From Agrococcus sp. ARC_14 (GTDB lineage: Bacteria > Actinomycetota > Actinomycetes > Actinomycetales > Microbacteriaceae), in contig NZ_JAKUDO010000001.1 of the NCBI RefSeq assembly GCF_022436485.1, forward strand, positions 1,860,001 through 1,924,000: a stretch of DNA of 64,000 bases, written 5' to 3'. The notes under the pieces were generated by a model. That model was not told the origin of the DNA. It saw only the letters and a program-made list of their open reading frames with translations, and made no database searches. Below, one piece after another: positions 11,001 to 18,578 of this stretch. A program made the position numbers and the translations under genes. Every line of letters starts with the position of its first letter. Within the stretch, counting starts at the first letter, position 1.

Positions 11001-12648
11001 GCCGGGCAAGGTCTACCCCTGGGTCGCCCGCACGCGGCACGCGACTGCGGGCGTCGGCCTCATCTCGCCGCCGCCGCACCACGACATCTACTCGATCGAG
11101 GATCTCAAGCAGCTGATCTTCGACCTCAAGCGCGCCAACACATCCGCCCGTGTGCACGTGAAGCTCGTCTCGCAGTCGGGCATCGGCGCGGTCGCGGCGG
11201 GCGTGGCGAAGGCGAAGGCGGATGTCGTGCTCGTCTCCGGCCACGACGGCGGCACGGGCGCGAGCCCGCTGAACTCGCTGAAGCACGCCGGCACGCCGTG
11301 GGAGATCGGCCTGGCCGAGACGCAGCACACGCTGATGATGAACGGCCTGCGCGAGCGCGTGAGCGTGCAGGTCGACGGTCAGCTGAAGACCGGCCGCGAC
11401 GTCATCATCGGCGCGCTGCTCGGCGCGGAGGAGTTCGGGTTCGCGACCGCACCGCTCGTGGTCTCCGGCTGCATCATGATGCGCGTCTGCCACCTCGACA
11501 CCTGCCCCGTGGGCGTCGCGACGCAGAACCCCGTGCTGCGACAGCGCTTCACCGGCAAGCCTGAGTTCGTCATCCAGTTCTTCGAGTTCCTCGCGCAGCA
11601 GGTGCGCGAGCTGCTCGCCGAGCTCGGCCTGCGCTCGATCGACGAGGCGATCGGCCGCTCGGACCTGCTCGACGTCGACCCGGCCATCCAGCACTGGAAG
11701 GCCGACGGGCTCGACCTCGCACCGGTGCTCACGCGGCCAGCGGGTGCGCACGGCGCACCTCGGCGGATGACCGAGCAGGATCACGAGCTCGAGCAGCAGC
11801 TCGACACGCGACTCCTCCCGCAGCTCGAGCAGGCGCTCGACGCGGGGGAGCGGCTCGTGCTCGAGCTCGAGATCGCGAACACCGACCGCGCGCTCGGCAC
11901 GATGCTCGGCAACGCCATCACGCTCCGCGCAGGCGAGGACGGCCTCGCGCCCGGCACGGTCGACCTGACGCTGCACGGCTCCGCGGGCCAGTCGCTCGGC
12001 GCCTTCGTGCCGCGCGGCATCGCGCTGCGGCTGCACGGCGACGCCAACGACTACGTCGGCAAGGGCCTCTCCGGCGGTCTCATCACCGTGCGGCCTCCTG
12101 CCGACGCCGCGCTCGTCGCCGAGCACAACGTCATCGCAGGCAACGTGATCGGCTACGGCGCCACGAGCGGCGAGCTCTACCTGCGCGGCGTCGTGGGCGA
12201 GCGCTTCCTGGTGCGCAACTCCGGCGCGACCGCCGTGTGCGAAGGCGCCGGCGACCACGCCCTCGAGTACATGACCGGCGGCATCGCCGTCATCCTCGGC
12301 ACCACCGGCCGCAACATCGGCGCCGGCATGTCCGGCGGCTGCGCCTACATCCTCGACCTCGATCAACGGCTGCTCAACCAGGACTCGTTCCACCAGGGCG
12401 AGCTGCGGGTCGAGGGTCTCGCCGAGGAGGACAGCATCGAGCTGCGCGCGATCCTCTCCCGGCACGTCGAGCTGACGGGCTCCGCGGTCGCCGCGGCGCT
12501 GCTCGAGTCCGACCTGCAGCGCATCTCGAAGCTCGTGCCCCGCGACTGGGCGATGGTGCGATCCATCCGACTCGACGCCGAGAAGCAGGGCGTCGATCCC
12601 GACTCTGACAACATCTGGCGCAAGATCCTGGAGGTGACCGGTGGCTGA
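8065..12648 (+). CDS. gltB: Glutamate synthase (NADPH) large subunit
   Basis: GltB makes two glutamates from glutamine and 2-oxoglutarate. The 1527-residue protein has a class II amidotransferase domain whose nucleophile Cys36 ([11 protein letters not shown]) would be exposed after removal of the first 35 residues. A central domain follows, then the FMN-binding synthase domain ([36 protein letters not shown]), the 3Fe-4S cysteines Cys1136, Cys1142 and Cys1147, and the C-terminal beta-helix with many Gly repeats. The ATG at 8065 follows AGGAGC. gltD overlaps its 3' end by 8 bp. Confidence 0.97.
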   Translation: MMRTISDLDGGGRTPRGIGMPAASGMYDPRHEKDSCGLAMVATTRGTAGHDIVALALEALRNLEHRGAVGSDAGTGDGAGILTQMPDAFLRAVVDFELPEAGAFAAGLVYLPLDDAERERIKERIWEIAGQERLRVLGWREVPTVPDALGKLARAAMPSIHQLFVTGANGPTRGIELDRLTWRLRKRIERELGEYLPSLSSRTITYKGMVTTLQLEPFYPDLSDERFETKLAIVHSRYSTNTFPSWPLAQPLRMIAHNGEINTVEGNRNWMRARESQLASELLGDLRPLKPIVTPGMSDSSSFDEVLELLTLAGRSLPHSIMMMVPPAWENQPDMPQELRDFAEYHSLLMEPWDGPAAISFTDGTLVGATLDRNGLRPGRWLETDDGLVVLASETGVLPIEPSRVVRRGRLQPGVLFLVDTEAGRVVPDEEIKRDLAGMEPWGEWLESSRIHLADLPEREHVAHTAASVTRRQRTFGYTEEEVKILIAPMAKTGAEPLGAMGSDTPIAVLAERPRLLFDYFKQAFAQVTNPPLDSLRESIVTSMTMGLGPVRNLLTATPSHASQIILDFPVIDNDALAKIRSIDRTPGSRRTVVLKGLYRVDDGTASTQAEAMERRLEEMCREVDEAIVDGAQYVILSDRDSTDQLAPIPTLLMTSAVHHHLIKASTRMRVGIVVEAGDVREVHHVALLIGYGASAINPYLAMETAEQLALSGQLGADVETAVRNVIKGLGKGVTKIMSKMGISTVGSYGGAQAFEAVGLSQELVDRYFTGTHSPLGGVDLGVIAEENRLRHRAAYPDERAPFAHERLATGGEYQWRRDGAPHLFNPETVFKLQHATRTGRYEVFQEYTQLVDDQTAELKTLRGLMRLRTDASTAIPIDEVEPISEIVKRFSTGAMSYGSISKEAHETLAIAMNRLGAKSNTGEGGEDADRLLDPERRSAIKQVASGRFGVTSMYLTHADDIQIKMAQGAKPGEGGQLPPGKVYPWVARTRHATAGVGLISPPPHHDIYSIEDLKQLIFDLKRANTSARVHVKLVSQSGIGAVAAGVAKAKADVVLVSGHDGGTGASPLNSLKHAGTPWEIGLAETQHTLMMNGLRERVSVQVDGQLKTGRDVIIGALLGAEEFGFATAPLVVSGCIMMRVCHLDTCPVGVATQNPVLRQRFTGKPEFVIQFFEFLAQQVRELLAELGLRSIDEAIGRSDLLDVDPAIQHWKADGLDLAPVLTRPAGAHGAPRRMTEQDHELEQQLDTRLLPQLEQALDAGERLVLELEIANTDRALGTMLGNAITLRAGEDGLAPGTVDLTLHGSAGQSLGAFVPRGIALRLHGDANDYVGKGLSGGLITVRPPADAALVAEHNVIAGNVIGYGATSGELYLRGVVGERFLVRNSGATAVCEGAGDHALEYMTGGIAVILGTTGRNIGAGMSGGCAYILDLDQRLLNQDSFHQGELRVEGLAEEDSIELRAILSRHVELTGSAVAAALLESDLQRISKLVPRDWAMVRSIRLDAEKQGVDPDSDNIWRKILEVTGG

Positions 12649-14092
12649 TCCCCGTGGATTCCTGAAGGTGACGGAGCGCGAGCTCCCGAAGAAGCGCCCG
12701 GTGCCGGTGCGCATCCTCGACTGGCGCGAGATCGGCGAACCGGGCGACAAGGCCGTGCTCAAGCGGCAGGCGGGGCGCTGCATGGACTGCGGCGTGCCCT
12801 TCTGCCACCAGGGCTGCCCGCTCGGCAACCTCATCCCCGAGTGGAACGACCTCACCTGGCGCGGCGAGGGCCGCGCGGCGAGCGACCGCCTGCACGCCAC
12901 GAACAACTTCCCGGAGCTCACGGGCCGGCTGTGCCCTGCGCCCTGCGAGTCGTCGTGCGTGCTCGGCATCAACCAGCCTGCCGTCACGATCAAGTCGATC
13001 GAGCAGACGATCGCCGACGAGGCGTTCGCGAACGGCTGGACCGAGCCGCATCCGCCCGCACGCCTCACCGGCAAGACGGTCGCCGTGGTCGGCTCCGGGC
13101 CCGCGGGGCTCGCCGCCGCCCAGCAGCTCACGCGCGCGGGCCACACCGTCGCCGTGTACGAGCGCGACGACCGCATCGGTGGCCTGCTGCGCTACGGCAT
13201 CCCCGACTTCAAGCTCGAGAAGAAGACCATCGATGCCAGGCTCGCGCAGATGACCGCAGAGGGCACCCGCTTCCGCGCGGGCGTCCAGATCGGCCGCGAC
13301 ATCAGCTGGGACGAGCTCTCCGAGCGCTTCGACGCCGTCGTGGTCGCAACGGGCGCGCCTGTGGCGCGCGAGCTCGACATCCCGGGTCGCGAGCTCGACG
13401 GGGTGCACCTGGCGATGGAGTACCTCGTGCAGCAGAACCGCACGGTCGCCGGCACCCATCCCGCCAATCAGATCTCCGCGGAGGGCAAGCACGTGGTCGT
13501 GCTCGGCGGCGGCGACACCGGCTCCGACTGCATCGGCACCGCGCACCGCCAGGGCGCGCTCTCGGTGACGAACCTCGCGATCGGCGTGCAGCCGCCCACC
13601 GAGCGGCCCGAGCACCAGCCGTGGCCCGTGCACCCGACCCTGTTCGAGGTGCAGACCAGCCACGAGGAGGGCGGCGAGCGCGAGTACCTCGCCTCGACCG
13701 TCGAGTTCGTCGCGAACAAGGCCGGCGAGGTGCGCGCACTGAAGATCGCCGAGACCGAGATCGTCGACGGCACGCGCCGCCCGAAGGCCGGCACCGAGCG
13801 CGAGATCCCCGCAGACCTCGTGCTGCTGGCGCTGGGCTTCACGGGTGCGGATGCGTCGATCGGCGAGGCGCTCGAGGTCCCGTTCGAGCGCGGCGTGCCG
13901 AAGCGGCAGGCAGACTTCTCGACCGAGCGTCCGGGCGTGTTCGTCGCCGGCGACGCCGGCCGTGGCGCATCGCTCATCGTCTGGGCGATCGCGGAGGGCC
14001 GCGCGGCCGCCGCAGCGGTCGACGCATACCTCGAAGGATCAAGCGAGCTGCCGGCGCCCGTGAAGGCGACAGACCGCGCCTTCGCGGCCTGA
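12641..14092 (+). CDS. gltD: Glutamate synthase small subunit
   Basis: GltD oxidises NADPH and passes electrons to GltB. The 483-residue protein has the N-terminal 4Fe-4S ligands Cys47, Cys50, Cys55 and Cys59 ([14 protein letters not shown]) and a second set in [10 protein letters not shown]. The FAD-binding motif [15 protein letters not shown] and the NADPH motif [13 protein letters not shown] follow. The GTG start lies inside the gltB end, preceded by GGAGGTGACC, so the subunits are translationally coupled. A strong hairpin follows the stop. Confidence 0.97.
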   Translation: MADPRGFLKVTERELPKKRPVPVRILDWREIGEPGDKAVLKRQAGRCMDCGVPFCHQGCPLGNLIPEWNDLTWRGEGRAASDRLHATNNFPELTGRLCPAPCESSCVLGINQPAVTIKSIEQTIADEAFANGWTEPHPPARLTGKTVAVVGSGPAGLAAAQQLTRAGHTVAVYERDDRIGGLLRYGIPDFKLEKKTIDARLAQMTAEGTRFRAGVQIGRDISWDELSERFDAVVVATGAPVARELDIPGRELDGVHLAMEYLVQQNRTVAGTHPANQISAEGKHVVVLGGGDTGSDCIGTAHRQGALSVTNLAIGVQPPTERPEHQPWPVHPTLFEVQTSHEEGGEREYLASTVEFVANKAGEVRALKIAETEIVDGTRRPKAGTEREIPADLVLLALGFTGADASIGEALEVPFERGVPKRQADFSTERPGVFVAGDAGRGASLIVWAIAEGRAAAAAVDAYLEGSSELPAPVKATDRAFAA

Positions 14093-14094
14093 GC

Positions 14095-14123
14095 GGGGCG
14101 CCCGGGCCATTCCCGGGCGCTCC
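14095..14123 (+). terminator. Hairpin terminator after gltD
   Basis: A 12-bp stem (14095-14106 with 14112-14123) with one G-T pair and a 5-nt loop follows the gltD stop directly. There is no T tract, so this is an intrinsic-terminator-like hairpin of the kind common in GC-rich actinobacteria. Confidence 0.7.
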
Positions 14124-14169
14124 ACTGGCAAGATGGAACCGTTCGTGCCGAACCCACCCAGGCGGCGCG

Positions 14170-14193
14170 ATGACGAAAGCGAGTGACTTGTGA
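14170..14193 (+). CDS. Possible 7-codon leader peptide before pyk
   Basis: ATG at 14170 opens MTKASDL and stops with a TGA that overlaps the pyk GTG (sequence TTGTGA at 14188-14193). The overlap is like the coupled starts elsewhere in the window. No good Shine-Dalgarno precedes either start, so this may be chance. Confidence 0.25.
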   Translation: MTKASDL

Positions 14194-15677
14194 GACGAGC
14201 CAAGATCGTCGCGACGTGGGGGCCGGCCCTTGCCGGCTACGAGAACACGAAGGCCGCTATCGCGGCCGGCGTGAACGTCGCGCGAATGAACCTGAGCCAT
14301 GGCGACCGCAGCGTGCACGAGGAGGTGTACGCGAACATCCGCAGGGCCTCCGACGAGCTGCGCACGCCGGTCGGCATCCTGGTCGACCTGCAGGGCCCGA
14401 AGATCCGCCTCGGCAAGATCCCCGGCGGCCCCTTCGAGCTCGTCGAGGGCGCGCGCTTCACGATCACCACCGATGAGATCGAGGGCGACGCCGAGCGCGC
14501 CGGCACGACCTTCAAGGGCCTGCCAGCCGACGTCAAGGCGGGCGACCCGCTGCTGATCGACGACGGACGCATCGCGCTGCGCGCCGTGGAGGTCACCGAG
14601 ACCGAGGTGATCACCGAGGTGGTCGTCGGCGGACCGGTGAGCTCCAACAAGGGCATCAACCTGCCCGGTGTGGCCGTGAACGTGCCCGCCCTGAGCGAGA
14701 AGGACGAATCCGATCTGCGCTGGGCGCTCGACCTGGGCGCCGACATCATCGCGCTCTCGTTCGTGCGCGACGCATCCGACATCGATCGCGTGCACGAGAT
14801 CATGGCCGAGGAGGGCAGGAAGCTGCCCGTCGTCGCCAAGATCGAGAAGCCGCAGGCCGTCGAGAACCTGGCCGGCATCATCGACGCGTTCGACGCCATC
14901 ATGGTCGCCCGAGGCGACCTGGGCGTCGAGCTGCCCCTCGAGCAGGTGCCGCTGGTGCAGAAGCGGGCGGTCGAGATGGCGCGCCGCTGGGCGAAGCCGG
15001 TCATCGTCGCCACGCAGGTGCTCGAGTCGATGATCGAGAACCCACGCCCCACGCGCGCAGAGGCGAGCGACTGCGCCAACGCGATCCTGGACGGCGCGGA
15101 TGCGGTGATGCTCTCGGGCGAGACGAGCGTCGGCAAGCACGCCATCACCACGATCGAGACCATGGCGCGCATCGTCACGGCGGTGGAGGAGCAGGGCCTC
15201 GGCCGCATCCCTCCGCTCGGCACGAAGCCCCGCACGCAGGGCGGTGCCATGACGCTCGCAGCCCTCGAGGTCGCCGACTTCGTGGACGCCGCGGCCATCG
15301 TGGTCTTCACCGAGTCGGGTGACTCGGCGCGCCGCATGTCGCGACTGCGCACCAAGATCCCCACCTTCGGCTTCACCCCCGACCCCGAGGTCGAGTGCCG
15401 GATGCAGATGGTCTGGGGCATGCAGACGCATCTGGTCGACCGCGTCACCCACACCGACGACATGATCGCGCAGGTGGATGACGTGCTGATCGGCAAGGGT
15501 CTGGTCGCGGTGGGCGAGAAGGTCGTCGTGATCTCCGGCATGCCGCCAGGCATCTCCGGCTCCACCAATGACCTGCGCGTGCATCGCGTCGGCGACGTGC
15601 ACGCGGAGGCCGCCCCGGCCTACCACGGCAAGCGCCGCATCGAGGTCGTGCACTCGGTCCCGACGCCCGAGGGCTGA
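14190..15677 (+). CDS. pyk: Pyruvate kinase
   Basis: Pyruvate kinase makes pyruvate and ATP from PEP and ADP in the last step of glycolysis. The 495-residue protein has the normal length. It has RRAKIVATWGPA at the start, ARMNLSHG, the B-domain, the active-site signature AKIEKPQAVENL, MVARGDLGVELP for metal and substrate binding, and the C-terminal allosteric domain. The GTG at 14190 is chosen because the family starts with (M)RRAKI(V/L); it has no clear Shine-Dalgarno, which leaves room for coupling to the small upstream frame. Confidence 0.95.
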   Translation: MRRAKIVATWGPALAGYENTKAAIAAGVNVARMNLSHGDRSVHEEVYANIRRASDELRTPVGILVDLQGPKIRLGKIPGGPFELVEGARFTITTDEIEGDAERAGTTFKGLPADVKAGDPLLIDDGRIALRAVEVTETEVITEVVVGGPVSSNKGINLPGVAVNVPALSEKDESDLRWALDLGADIIALSFVRDASDIDRVHEIMAEEGRKLPVVAKIEKPQAVENLAGIIDAFDAIMVARGDLGVELPLEQVPLVQKRAVEMARRWAKPVIVATQVLESMIENPRPTRAEASDCANAILDGADAVMLSGETSVGKHAITTIETMARIVTAVEEQGLGRIPPLGTKPRTQGGAMTLAALEVADFVDAAAIVVFTESGDSARRMSRLRTKIPTFGFTPDPEVECRMQMVWGMQTHLVDRVTHTDDMIAQVDDVLIGKGLVAVGEKVVVISGMPPGISGSTNDLRVHRVGDVHAEAAPAYHGKRRIEVVHSVPTPEG

Positions 15678-15700
15678 GCTCTGTCGGTCGAGCCCCTCCA

Positions 15701-15736
15701 CGCTGGTCGAGGAGGCCTCTAGGGCCGAATCGAGAC
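15701..15736. repeat. Dispersed intergenic repeat, copy 1
   Basis: A 36-bp element beginning CGCTGGTCGAG and ending TCGAGAC, between pyk and the convergent tRNA gene. It matches the element at 15747-15782 at most positions and shares its ends with 50465-50501. It looks like the short, imperfectly palindromic elements often seen between convergent genes in Micrococcales. Confidence 0.65.
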
Positions 15737-15746
15737 TCCACCATCA

Positions 15747-15782
15747 CGCTGGTCGAGCAGGCCCGCAGGGCCGTATCGAGAC
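15747..15782. repeat. Dispersed intergenic repeat, copy 2
   Basis: Second 36-bp element, same orientation as copy 1, with an internal GGCCC-GCA-GGGCC hairpin and ends CGCTGGTCGAG / CGTATCGAGAC. It lies directly beside the terminator hairpin. Confidence 0.7.
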
Positions 15783-15783
15783 C

Positions 15784-15817
15784 AGAACGGCCCGCCCCTC
15801 GCAGGGCGGGCCGTTCT
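15784..15817. terminator. Bidirectional terminator between pyk and tRNA-Leu
   Basis: A perfect 14-bp stem (15784-15797 with 15804-15817) with a 6-nt loop. The stem runs from AGAACGGCC to GGCCGTTCT, so each strand ends in TTCT and could stop pyk transcripts as well as the minus-strand tRNA transcript. Confidence 0.85.
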
Positions 15818-15821
15818 GCTG

Positions 15822-15903
15822 TGCCGGTGGTGGGACTCGAACCCACAATCCTTGCGGAAGCGCATTTTGAGTGCGCCGCGTATGCCAATTCCGCCACACC
15901 GGC
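15822..15903 (-). tRNA. tRNA-Leu (anticodon CAA)
   Basis: Read on the minus strand this folds as a class II tRNA. The acceptor stem GCCGGTG pairs with CACCGGC, with discriminator A at 15822. The D arm contains GCGGAATTGGCATACGC. The anticodon stem-loop is GCGCA-CTCAAAA-TGCGC with anticodon CAA, which reads TTG. A long variable arm (TTCCGCAAGGA) identifies it as Leu, and the T arm is GTGGGTTCGAGTCCCAC. The 3' CCA is not encoded. Confidence 0.95.
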
Positions 15904-15937
15904 TCTCGACCCGGCAGAGCAGGGCCGTCGCGAACAC

Positions 15938-15943
15938 TAGGCT
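15938..15943 (+). promoter_or_regulatory. -10 box TAGGCT, leaderless start
   Basis: TAGGCT ends 7 nt before the ATG at 15951, so the transcript should begin at or next to the start codon. No Shine-Dalgarno is present. No clear -35. Confidence 0.65.
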
Positions 15944-15950
15944 AGTGGTC

Positions 15951-16595
15951 ATGACCGACGACCTCTTCGCAGAGCCCCAGATCGACACGGCAGCTGTCGC
16001 CCCGAGCGCCACCACGGCCCGCACGGTGCTCGTCGCCGAGGACGAGTCGCTCATCCGCCTCGACATCGTCGAGACGCTGGAGGCTGCCGGGTTCAACGTC
16101 ATCGGCGAGGCCGGCGACGGTGAGCGCGCTGTCGAGCTCGCGACCGAGCTCAAGCCCGACCTCGTGGTCATGGATGTGAAGATGCCCAAGATGGACGGCA
16201 TCACCGCAGCCGAGAAGATCGGCGCCGCGAAGATCGCGCCCGTCGTGCTGCTCACTGCCTTCAGCCAGAAGGAGCTCGTGGAGCGAGCCGGTGAGGCAGG
16301 GGCGCTCGCCTACGTGGTGAAGCCGTTCACGCAGAACGACCTGCTGCCGGCGATCGAGATCGCGCTGGCACGCTGGGATCAGATCCGCGCGCTCGAGTCT
16401 GAGGTCGCCGACTTCGCTGACCGCTTCGAGACCCGCAAGCTCGTCGACCGGGCCAAGGGCCTGCTCAACCAGCGCATGGGCCTGGCAGAGCCTGAGGCGT
16501 TCCGCTGGATCCAGAAGGCCTCGATGGATCGCCGCCTCACGATGGGCGAGGTCGCACAGGCCGTCATCGAGCAGCTGGGCACCGCCAAGAAGTAA
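15951..16595 (+). CDS. pdtaR: ANTAR-domain response regulator (PdtaR-like)
   Basis: A 214-residue response regulator with an N-terminal receiver domain (about 25-140) and a C-terminal ANTAR domain (about 150-208). The receiver has the acidic pair in VLVAEDES, phospho-acceptor Asp75 in VVMDVKMP, Thr in LLTAFS and Lys in YVVKPFT. The ANTAR part (KLVDRAKGLLNQRMGLAEPEAFRWIQ) binds tandem hairpins in nascent RNA to allow antitermination. It matches mycobacterial PdtaR (Rv1626) in layout and in position between pyk and polA. No sensor kinase is adjacent. The first 25 residues are a disordered Ala/Thr extension. Confidence 0.9.
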   Translation: MTDDLFAEPQIDTAAVAPSATTARTVLVAEDESLIRLDIVETLEAAGFNVIGEAGDGERAVELATELKPDLVVMDVKMPKMDGITAAEKIGAAKIAPVVLLTAFSQKELVERAGEAGALAYVVKPFTQNDLLPAIEIALARWDQIRALESEVADFADRFETRKLVDRAKGLLNQRMGLAEPEAFRWIQKASMDRRLTMGEVAQAVIEQLGTAKK

Positions 16596-16600
16596 CCCCC

Positions 16601-16790
16601 CCCTCACGTGAGTGGCGCCCCCCGCACCTGAGTGGCGCCTCCGGCAGGTGAGTGGCGCCTCCCGCACGTGAGTGGCGGCTGCCGCGCCTGAGTGGCGGCT
16701 GCCGCGCCTGAGTGGCGCCTGCCGCGCCTGAGTGGCGGCTGCCGCGCCTGAGTGGCGGCTGCCGCGCCTGAGTGGCGCCTCCCGCACCGA
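16601..16790. repeat. 20-bp tandem repeat array 1
   Basis: Nine consecutive units of exactly 20 bp (16611-16790) plus part of a tenth at 16601-16610, starting 6 bp after the regulator's stop. The units read AGTGGCGCCTCCCGCACCTG in the form closest to array 2. Most internal units instead read AGTGGCGGCTGCCGCGCCTG, which holds a small inverted repeat GCGGC-T-GCCGC. The CACSTG-like joint varies (CACGTG, CACCTG, CAGGTG). The reverse complement of array 2 differs from the consensus at one base. A 20-bp period cannot keep a reading frame, so it is not coding. The 74 bp from 16791 to the gene hold nothing I can name. Confidence 0.95.
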
Positions 16791-16863
16791 CGGCGCATTC
16801 CGAACGGCGGCCCTCCACAGCAACGCCCTGCTCGCCCGCCGCGGTTGCGCGGCATCGACCACC

Positions 16864-17754
16864 ATGCCGCGCATGGATTCCTCCCACGGCTTCACTGTCC
16901 GAGACGGTCTCGACCGCGGCTACACGTCCGCAGAGCTCCGCTCCATGGCGTTCACCTCGCCTGCGCGCGGCACCCGCATCACTGCGGCGATCGGCGATGA
17001 GGCGCAGGCGCTCTTCGAGGCAGTCCGCGTCCTCGCCCTCGACGACCAGTTCTTCTCGCACTCGACGGCCGCGCGTATCCATGGCATGCCGCTTCCGACG
17101 CGGCTCGAGACCGACCGCAAGGTCCACCTCTCCTCGCCGACTGGCCGGGCCCGTATGCAACGACCCGGCGTCGTGGGTCACCGCCTCAAGTCGCAGACGG
17201 TCGAGGTCGACGGGGTGCGGGTCGAGTCGCGTCCGGACGTCTTCGTGCACCTGGCCACCATGCTGACCGTCGAGGAACTGGTCATGGTGGGTGACTGGCT
17301 CGTCTCGCCCAAGCGCCGCGCGCCGCTCACGGTTGAGGATCTGAGGGATGCGCTGCGGCGCTACGACGGGGCACGCGGGCTCCAGCGCGCACGGCATGCG
17401 CTTTCACTCGTGAGGGTCGGCGCTGAGTCTCCGAGGGAGAGCCTCGTGCGGCTGCTCGTGACCGGCTGCCTGCCTGAGCCGACATTGCAGCATGAAGTCT
17501 TCGACCCATCCGGAACCTTTGTCGCACGTCTCGACCTGAGCTGGCCGAGGCTCAAGCTCGGCGTCGAGTACGACGGCGAGCATCACACCGAGCCAGAGCA
17601 GCACGCCCGGGACCAGGCTCGGATCGGGCGACTGCGCGCCCTCGGGTGGCACATCATCACGGTCACCAAGCACGACCTGGAGGATGGCGGCACACGACTG
17701 CTCGCGGCGATCGTGGCCGCGCACCGCCGCTACTCCACGTGGACTGCTGCTTGA
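16864..17754 (+). CDS. DUF559/Vsr-like nuclease-domain protein (AbiEi-antitoxin-like layout)
   Basis: A 296-residue protein of a type common in actinobacteria. The N-terminal two thirds, with SHSTAARIHGMPLP and GRARMQRPGVVGHRL, resemble AbiEi-like proteins. The C-terminus is a DUF559 domain of the restriction-endonuclease-like fold: LDLSWP with Asp224, LGVEYDGEHH with Glu235 and Asp237, then RIGRLRALGWHIITVT. The putative catalytic acids are present. The start is uncertain: ATG at 16864 or 16873, with no Shine-Dalgarno. It stands alone between two inverted 20-bp repeat arrays and interrupts an otherwise conserved core region, which suggests transfer. Function is unknown; defence, repair or repeat-targeted cutting are all open. 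Confidence 0.8.
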   Translation: MPRMDSSHGFTVRDGLDRGYTSAELRSMAFTSPARGTRITAAIGDEAQALFEAVRVLALDDQFFSHSTAARIHGMPLPTRLETDRKVHLSSPTGRARMQRPGVVGHRLKSQTVEVDGVRVESRPDVFVHLATMLTVEELVMVGDWLVSPKRRAPLTVEDLRDALRRYDGARGLQRARHALSLVRVGAESPRESLVRLLVTGCLPEPTLQHEVFDPSGTFVARLDLSWPRLKLGVEYDGEHHTEPEQHARDQARIGRLRALGWHIITVTKHDLEDGGTRLLAAIVAAHRRYSTWTAA

Positions 17755-17790
17755 GTACCTCGTGAGTCGCACCGCTGGCTCGCTTGAGCC

Positions 17791-18060
17791 GCCACCCACT
17801 TGCGGGAGGTGCCAGTCACCTGCGGGAGGCGCCAGTCAGGTGCGGGAGGCGCCAGTCAGGTGCGGGAGGCGCCAGTCAGGTGCGGGAGGCGCCAGTCAGG
17901 TGCGGGAGGCGCCAGTCAGGTGCGGGAGGCGCCAGTCAGGTGCGGGAGGCGCCAGTCAGGTGTGGGAGGCGCCAGTCAGGTGTGGGAGGCGCCAGTCAGG
18001 TGTGGGAGGCGCCAGTCAGGTGCGGGAGGCGCCAGTCAGGTGCGGGAGGCGCCAGTCACC
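17791..18060. repeat. 20-bp tandem repeat array 2
   Basis: Thirteen consecutive 20-bp units at 17801-18060, with a part-unit at 17791-17800. The main unit is TGCGGGAGGCGCCAGTCAGG. Its reverse complement matches the array 1 consensus at 19 of 20 positions, so the arrays lie as an inverted pair around the DUF559 gene. Three neighbouring units (17961-18020) share TGTGGG instead of TGCGGG, and the two end units have ACC instead of AGG. From 17755 to 17790 there is only a small GGCTC-GCTT-GAGCC hairpin. The array ends 10 bp before the thioesterase stop. Confidence 0.96.
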
Positions 18061-18070
18061 GGCGCGCGCG

Positions 18071-18517
18071 TCAGCGCGACTTGATGAAGTTCGTGATGCG
18101 CAGCGTCGAGGCGCGGCGGCCCTCGTCGTCGGTGCAGACGATCTCGTGCACGGTCATGGACCTCCCGAGGTGCACCGCCTTGCACTCTGCCGTCACCCAT
18201 CCGCTCTGGATCGAGCGCGTGTGCGTGGCGTTGATGTCGGTGCCGACGGCATACCGGCCCTCGCCCGCGTGGATGTTCGCGCTCACGGAGCCGAGCGTCT
18301 CGGCGATCACGCAATAGGCGCCGCCGTGCACGTAGCCGACCGGCTGCAGGTTGCCGTCCGCGGGCATGCGCGCGATCGAGTGCTCGGCAGAGAGCTTGAG
18401 GAACTCGATGCCCATCCGCTCGGCGAGCTGGCCGCCGATCCGACCCTCGCGCCGCTCCATCAACGCCCTCGTCGCCTCGTCGGGGGCGGGGATGTCGGAC
18501 TCGGTTGGCAGGGTCAT
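18071..18517 (-). CDS. Hotdog-fold thioesterase (PaaI-like)
   Basis: A 148-residue protein of the acyl-CoA thioesterase hotdog family. It shows YVHGGAYCVIAETLGSVSAN, with the HGG turn and the downstream acid of the PaaI/YbgC-like active site, followed by the central beta strands (GTDINATHTRSIQSGWVTAECKA, given here only as the region about 85-110). It probably hydrolyses acyl-CoA or aryl-CoA esters in the cytosol; the substrate cannot be read from sequence. The ATG at 18517 follows GGAG. It is divergent from polA, whose -10 box lies 49 bp away. Confidence 0.85.
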   Translation of the reverse strand: MTLPTESDIPAPDEATRALMERREGRIGGQLAERMGIEFLKLSAEHSIARMPADGNLQPVGYVHGGAYCVIAETLGSVSANIHAGEGRYAVGTDINATHTRSIQSGWVTAECKAVHLGRSMTVHEIVCTDDEGRRASTLRITNFIKSR

Positions 18518-18565
18518 GGCGGCTCCGCTCGGGGGACGGTCAGTGGGGGTGTCGGCCGCCGGCAC

Positions 18566-18571
18566 TAGGCT
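18566..18571 (+). promoter_or_regulatory. -10 box TAGGCT, leaderless start of polA
   Basis: TAGGCT ends 7 nt before the GTG at 18579. No Shine-Dalgarno and no -35 are seen, as for the other leaderless candidates. The box is what decides the polA start. Confidence 0.65.
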
Positions 18572-18578
18572 GGCTGCC

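Noticed and set aside
7915..13176. A minus-strand open frame of more than 1700 codons opposite gltB
   Set aside because: It is an antisense by-product of GC-rich codon use in gltB/gltD; its sequence is Arg/Ala/His/Asp-rich, has no known domain, and gltB is beyond doubt.
17791..18060. Array 2 as a CRISPR array
   Set aside because: Units are directly joined, 20 bp with no spacers, and no cas gene is in the window.
16601..18060. A conventional transposon with terminal inverted repeats
   Set aside because: No transposase, no obvious target-site duplication at the outer edges, and the inverted copies are tandem arrays of unequal length.
17684..18568. Open frames through array 2 that would encode a repeat protein
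   Set aside because: The 20-bp period rotates the reading frame, several frames stay open only because the unit lacks stops, and there is no start signal.
18351..18578. An upstream extension of polA to 18351
   Set aside because: It would run through the divergent thioesterase gene and the TAGGCT box; the GTG at 18579 gives the family N-terminus.
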